This document shows, piece by piece, positions 5,569-7,295 of a stretch of DNA of 7,295 nt (positions are counted from its first letter, which is position 1; each line of letters opens with the position of its first letter). The stretch is taken from the NCBI GenBank assembly GCA_030751755.1, contig JASMFO010000042.1, forward strand, positions 1-7,295, given 5' to 3'. The translations under genes were made by a program, and so were the position numbers. This stretch comes from Candidatus Woesearchaeota archaeon. GTDB lineage: Archaea > Nanobdellota > Nanobdellia > Woesearchaeales > GW2011-AR4. The notes below the pieces were generated by a model that was given only the letters and a program-made list of their open reading frames with translations, did not search any database and was not told the DNA's origin.

Positions 5569-6003
5569 ATGAAAAATGAAAGATCAGCAGGAGCAGTAGT
5601 GTTTATAAAGGAAAAAGAGCCAATTTTTCTTCTTTTACACTATGAAGAAGGCCATTGGGACTTCCCAAAAGGTCATATAGAAGCAAACGAAACAGATACA
5701 GAAACAGTGAAAAGGGAAGTAAAAGAAGAAACTGGAATTAAAGATATTGAAATTATCCCTAAATTTAAGGAAAAAATGCAGTATTATTTCAAGTTTAAAG
5801 GAGAATTAATCAATAAAGAGGTCATTTTCTATCTTGCAAAAACACAAACAAAGCAAATAAAACTTTCTTTTGAGCATATTGGCTTTAAATGGCTTGCTTA
5901 TGATAAAGCAATAGAAAAACTAACTTATAAGAATGCAAAGGAAATATTAATAAAAGCAAACAACTTCTTAAAAACACATAAGACTTTAGATGATTTTTCT
6001 TAG
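5569..6003 (+). CDS. Nudix hydrolase, diadenosine tetraphosphatase (Ap4A) type
   Basis: The 144-residue protein has a perfect Nudix box, GX5EX7REUXEEXGU, from G35 to I57, with E41, R49, E50, E53 and E54 (Mg2+/Mn2+ ligands and catalytic base). The N-terminal SAGAVVF, the LLLHY strand and WDFPKGH just before the box are typical of the asymmetric Ap4A hydrolases (NUDT2-like), which split Ap4A into ATP and AMP and so remove a by-product of aminoacyl-tRNA synthetases. Length fits that group. Other substrates (nucleotide sugars, Np4N analogues, 5' RNA ends) cannot be excluded, because substrate choice in Nudix enzymes lies outside the box. The gene is cytosolic, stands alone with its own strong TATA box, and is followed by a T-rich terminator region. 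Confidence 0.92.
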   Translation: MKNERSAGAVVFIKEKEPIFLLLHYEEGHWDFPKGHIEANETDTETVKREVKEETGIKDIEIIPKFKEKMQYYFKFKGELINKEVIFYLAKTQTKQIKLSFEHIGFKWLAYDKAIEKLTYKNAKEILIKANNFLKTHKTLDDFS

Positions 6004-6028
6004 GCAACACTATTTTATAAACAATACA

Positions 6029-6060
6029 TTTTTATATTATTTTTATATTTATTATTCTTA
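6029..6060 (+). terminator. U-rich terminator after the Nudix gene
   Basis: Two runs of five T (6029-6033, 6040-6044) lie in a strongly T-rich 32-nt stretch, beginning 25 nt after the stop codon. There is no stable hairpin, as usual for archaeal U-tract terminators. It separates the Nudix gene from the transporter gene, which has its own AT-rich box. Confidence 0.45.
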
Positions 6061-6067
6061 TTCATCG

Positions 6068-6079
6068 AAATTAATTATT
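6068..6079 (+). promoter_or_regulatory. TATA-like box of the VIT1/CCC1 gene
   Basis: AAATTAATTATT covers the position 26-27 nt before the ATG at 6103. The match to consensus is weaker than at elp3 or the Nudix gene, but no SD motif is present and the preceding terminator implies a separate promoter. Confidence 0.4.
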
Positions 6080-6102
6080 GAAACAGTTTTTAACGTACTA
6101 AA

Positions 6103-6891
6103 ATGACAGCAAGACTAAAAAAAGCAAGAACTGCATATAATACCAAAAATATAGAAGCCACAAAAACAGCACACCAAACCAAAGCTATAAGAGCTACAGA
6201 ACTTCATAAGCATGAAGGCTCTTATGTTGGTGATTTTGTTTTTGGAGCTATAGATGGATCTATAACCACATTTGCAGTTGTTTCTGGCGTAGCAGGTGCA
6301 GCATTATCTGCAAATATTGTCATAATTCTTGGTTTAGCAAATCTGATTGCAGATGGTTTTTCCATGGCTATTGGTAATTACCTAAGCTCAAAATCTGACA
6401 TAGAATTTGCGCAAAGAGAAAGAAAAAGAGAGGAATGGGAAGTAGAGCATTATCCTAAAGGAGAGATAGCAGAAATAAGGCAAATCTTCAAAAGAAAGGG
6501 TTTCAAAGGCAAGCAATTAGAAGATGCAGTCAAAACCATAACTTCCAATAAAAAAGTTTGGGTTGACACAATGATGGTAGATGAGCTTAATCTTATTGAA
6601 GAAAAAACTTCTCCGGCAAAAAAAGGCATGGTAACATTTGTATCATTTTTAGTGGTTGGAGCAATACCTTTGCTACCTTACTTCATCTCATTTTTTTCTG
6701 AAACAGTAAAAGCAATAGTATTTCCATTAGCAGTTATCCTGACATTAATTGCCTTCTTCTTTATTGGCGCTGCAAAAATCTACGTAACAGGAAAGAATTG
6801 GTTCAAAAGTGGCATGCAAACTTTGCTTATAGGCAGCGCAGCAGCAATCATTGCTTATGCAATTGGGTATTTGTTGAGGAGTTTGGCATAA
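6103..6891 (+). CDS. VIT1/CCC1-family Fe2+/Mn2+ transporter
   Basis: The 262-residue protein matches the vacuolar iron transporter family, which moves Fe2+ and Mn2+ out of the cytoplasm, in known cases by H+ antiport. Five helices are visible: about 43-66 with GDFVFGAIDGSITTF, 70-96 with ADGFSMAIGNYLS, then 168-190, 196-222 and 236-258. Between helices 2 and 3 lies the cytoplasmic metal-binding domain (97-165). From memory of the Eucalyptus VIT1 structure, its metal ligands E102, E105, E113, E116, M149, M150 and E153 map with a constant shift of 8 to E110, E113, E121, E124, M157, M158 and E161 here. Pore residues D43 and M80 map to D51 and M88. All are present, so iron/manganese handling is likely. 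A hydrophilic Ala/Thr/Lys-rich N-terminal extension (1-40) precedes helix 1. In a cell without vacuoles the expected job is metal efflux. Confidence 0.93.
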   Translation: MTARLKKARTAYNTKNIEATKTAHQTKAIRATELHKHEGSYVGDFVFGAIDGSITTFAVVSGVAGAALSANIVIILGLANLIADGFSMAIGNYLSSKSDIEFAQRERKREEWEVEHYPKGEIAEIRQIFKRKGFKGKQLEDAVKTITSNKKVWVDTMMVDELNLIEEKTSPAKKGMVTFVSFLVVGAIPLLPYFISFFSETVKAIVFPLAVILTLIAFFFIGAAKIYVTGKNWFKSGMQTLLIGSAAAIIAYAIGYLLRSLA

Positions 6892-6892
6892 A

Positions 6893-6901
6893 TATTATAT
6901 A
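6893..6901 (+). promoter_or_regulatory. TATA box of the polX gene
   Basis: TATTATATA begins two bases after the stop of the transporter gene and is centred 26-27 nt before the ATG at 6924. This predicts a leaderless transcript starting at the polymerase start codon. Confidence 0.6.
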
Positions 6902-6923
6902 CTTCTAAATTAAATAAACCTAT

Positions 6924-7295
6924 ATGAAAAACTATGAAGTAGCTTCCTTATTAAGAAATATAGCACAGCTTCTCGAAATTAAAGAAGAGATGGTTTTCAA
7001 AATAAGAGCTTATGAAAAAGCAGCTTTAGTTATTGAGAACTTAGATGAAGATATAGAAGAAGTCTGGAAAAAAGGGAAGTTAGATGATATTCCTGGAGTT
7101 GGAGAAGCACTAACAAAGAAAATATCTGAGTTTCTCGAAACAGGAAAATTAGAATATTATGAAAAACTAAAGAAAGCAGTTCCTGTAAATATGGAAGAGC
7201 TTGGTAGCGTGTCAGGCTTAGGCCCAAAAACAATCATGAAGCTCTATAAAAAATTAAATGTAAAAAACATAAAAGATTTAGAAAAAGCAGCCAAA
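6924..7295 (+). CDS. polX: Family X DNA polymerase, N-terminal part (cut by window end)
   Basis: The frame from ATG 6924 is open to the last base and gives 124 residues. It begins with the 8-kDa DNA-binding domain of polymerase-beta type enzymes: an N-terminal helix (NYEVASLLRNIAQLLE), FKIRAYEKAA (25-34), and a helix-hairpin-helix with IPGVGEALTKKI (56-67). A second helix-hairpin-helix, VSGLGPKTIMKLY (96-108), follows, as in PolX where the fingers begin. Family members fill short gaps in base-excision repair. Prokaryotic PolX usually continues with the palm and a C-terminal PHP nuclease domain to about 570 residues; those parts lie outside, so their presence is unknown. A TATA box 26-27 nt upstream fixes the start, and the gap to the transporter gene is only 32 nt. 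Confidence 0.88.
   Translation, partial: MKNYEVASLLRNIAQLLEIKEEMVFKIRAYEKAALVIENLDEDIEEVWKKGKLDDIPGVGEALTKKISEFLETGKLEYYEKLKKAVPVNMEELGSVSGLGPKTIMKLYKKLNVKNIKDLEKAAK

Overview
The window is strongly AT-rich and reads as archaeal chromosome. The evidence is a basal transcription factor TFE-alpha, an archaeal-type Elp3 with the short CX4CX2C radical-SAM motif, TATA boxes a fixed 26-27 nt before start codons, U-rich terminators and few Shine-Dalgarno sites. The gene set and AT-rich, Lys/Ile/Asn-heavy proteins would suit a DPANN-type archaeon (Woesearchaeota/Pacearchaeota-like), but that placement is inference. No tRNA, rRNA, CRISPR array, insertion sequence or phage gene was found.

Layout, left to right. 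(1) 18-980 (+): cation/Ca2+ exchanger of the CaCA superfamily. (2) 981-1260: intergenic region with two inverted repeats, a possible terminator and the elp3 promoter. (3) 1261-2970 (+): Elp3, the tRNA wobble-uridine modification enzyme. One base later comes a small two-helix membrane protein (2972-3217), almost certainly co-transcribed. (4) 3259-3585 (+): a small gene with its own promoter whose frame is cut by one in-frame TGA at 3460-3462. The downstream half continues in the same frame and resembles a ParB/sulfiredoxin-like HR motif. (5) 3638-4591 (+): an NSUN/Trm4-type RNA m5C methyltransferase, convergent with (6) TFE on the minus strand (4594-5256), with two bases between the stop codons. 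(7) 5257-5568: divergent intergenic region with several TATA-like boxes and a 14-nt direct repeat. (8) 5569-6003 (+): Nudix hydrolase of the Ap4A type. (9) 6103-6891 (+): VIT1/CCC1-family Fe2+/Mn2+ transporter. (10) 6924-7295 (+): N-terminal part of a family X DNA polymerase, cut by the window end.

There is no single pathway. Two genes modify tRNA or RNA (Elp3, NSUN), one is a basal transcription factor, one clears dinucleoside polyphosphates, two move cations and one is a repair polymerase. Most genes look like separate leaderless transcription units; the one clear operon is elp3 plus the small membrane protein. The most unusual items are the TGA-interrupted small gene, the Gly/Asn-repeat and lysine tail on TFE (whose codons double as a possible terminator for the opposing methyltransferase gene), and the small membrane protein with two histidines 14 residues apart next to elp3. 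I did not find a convincing new multi-gene system.
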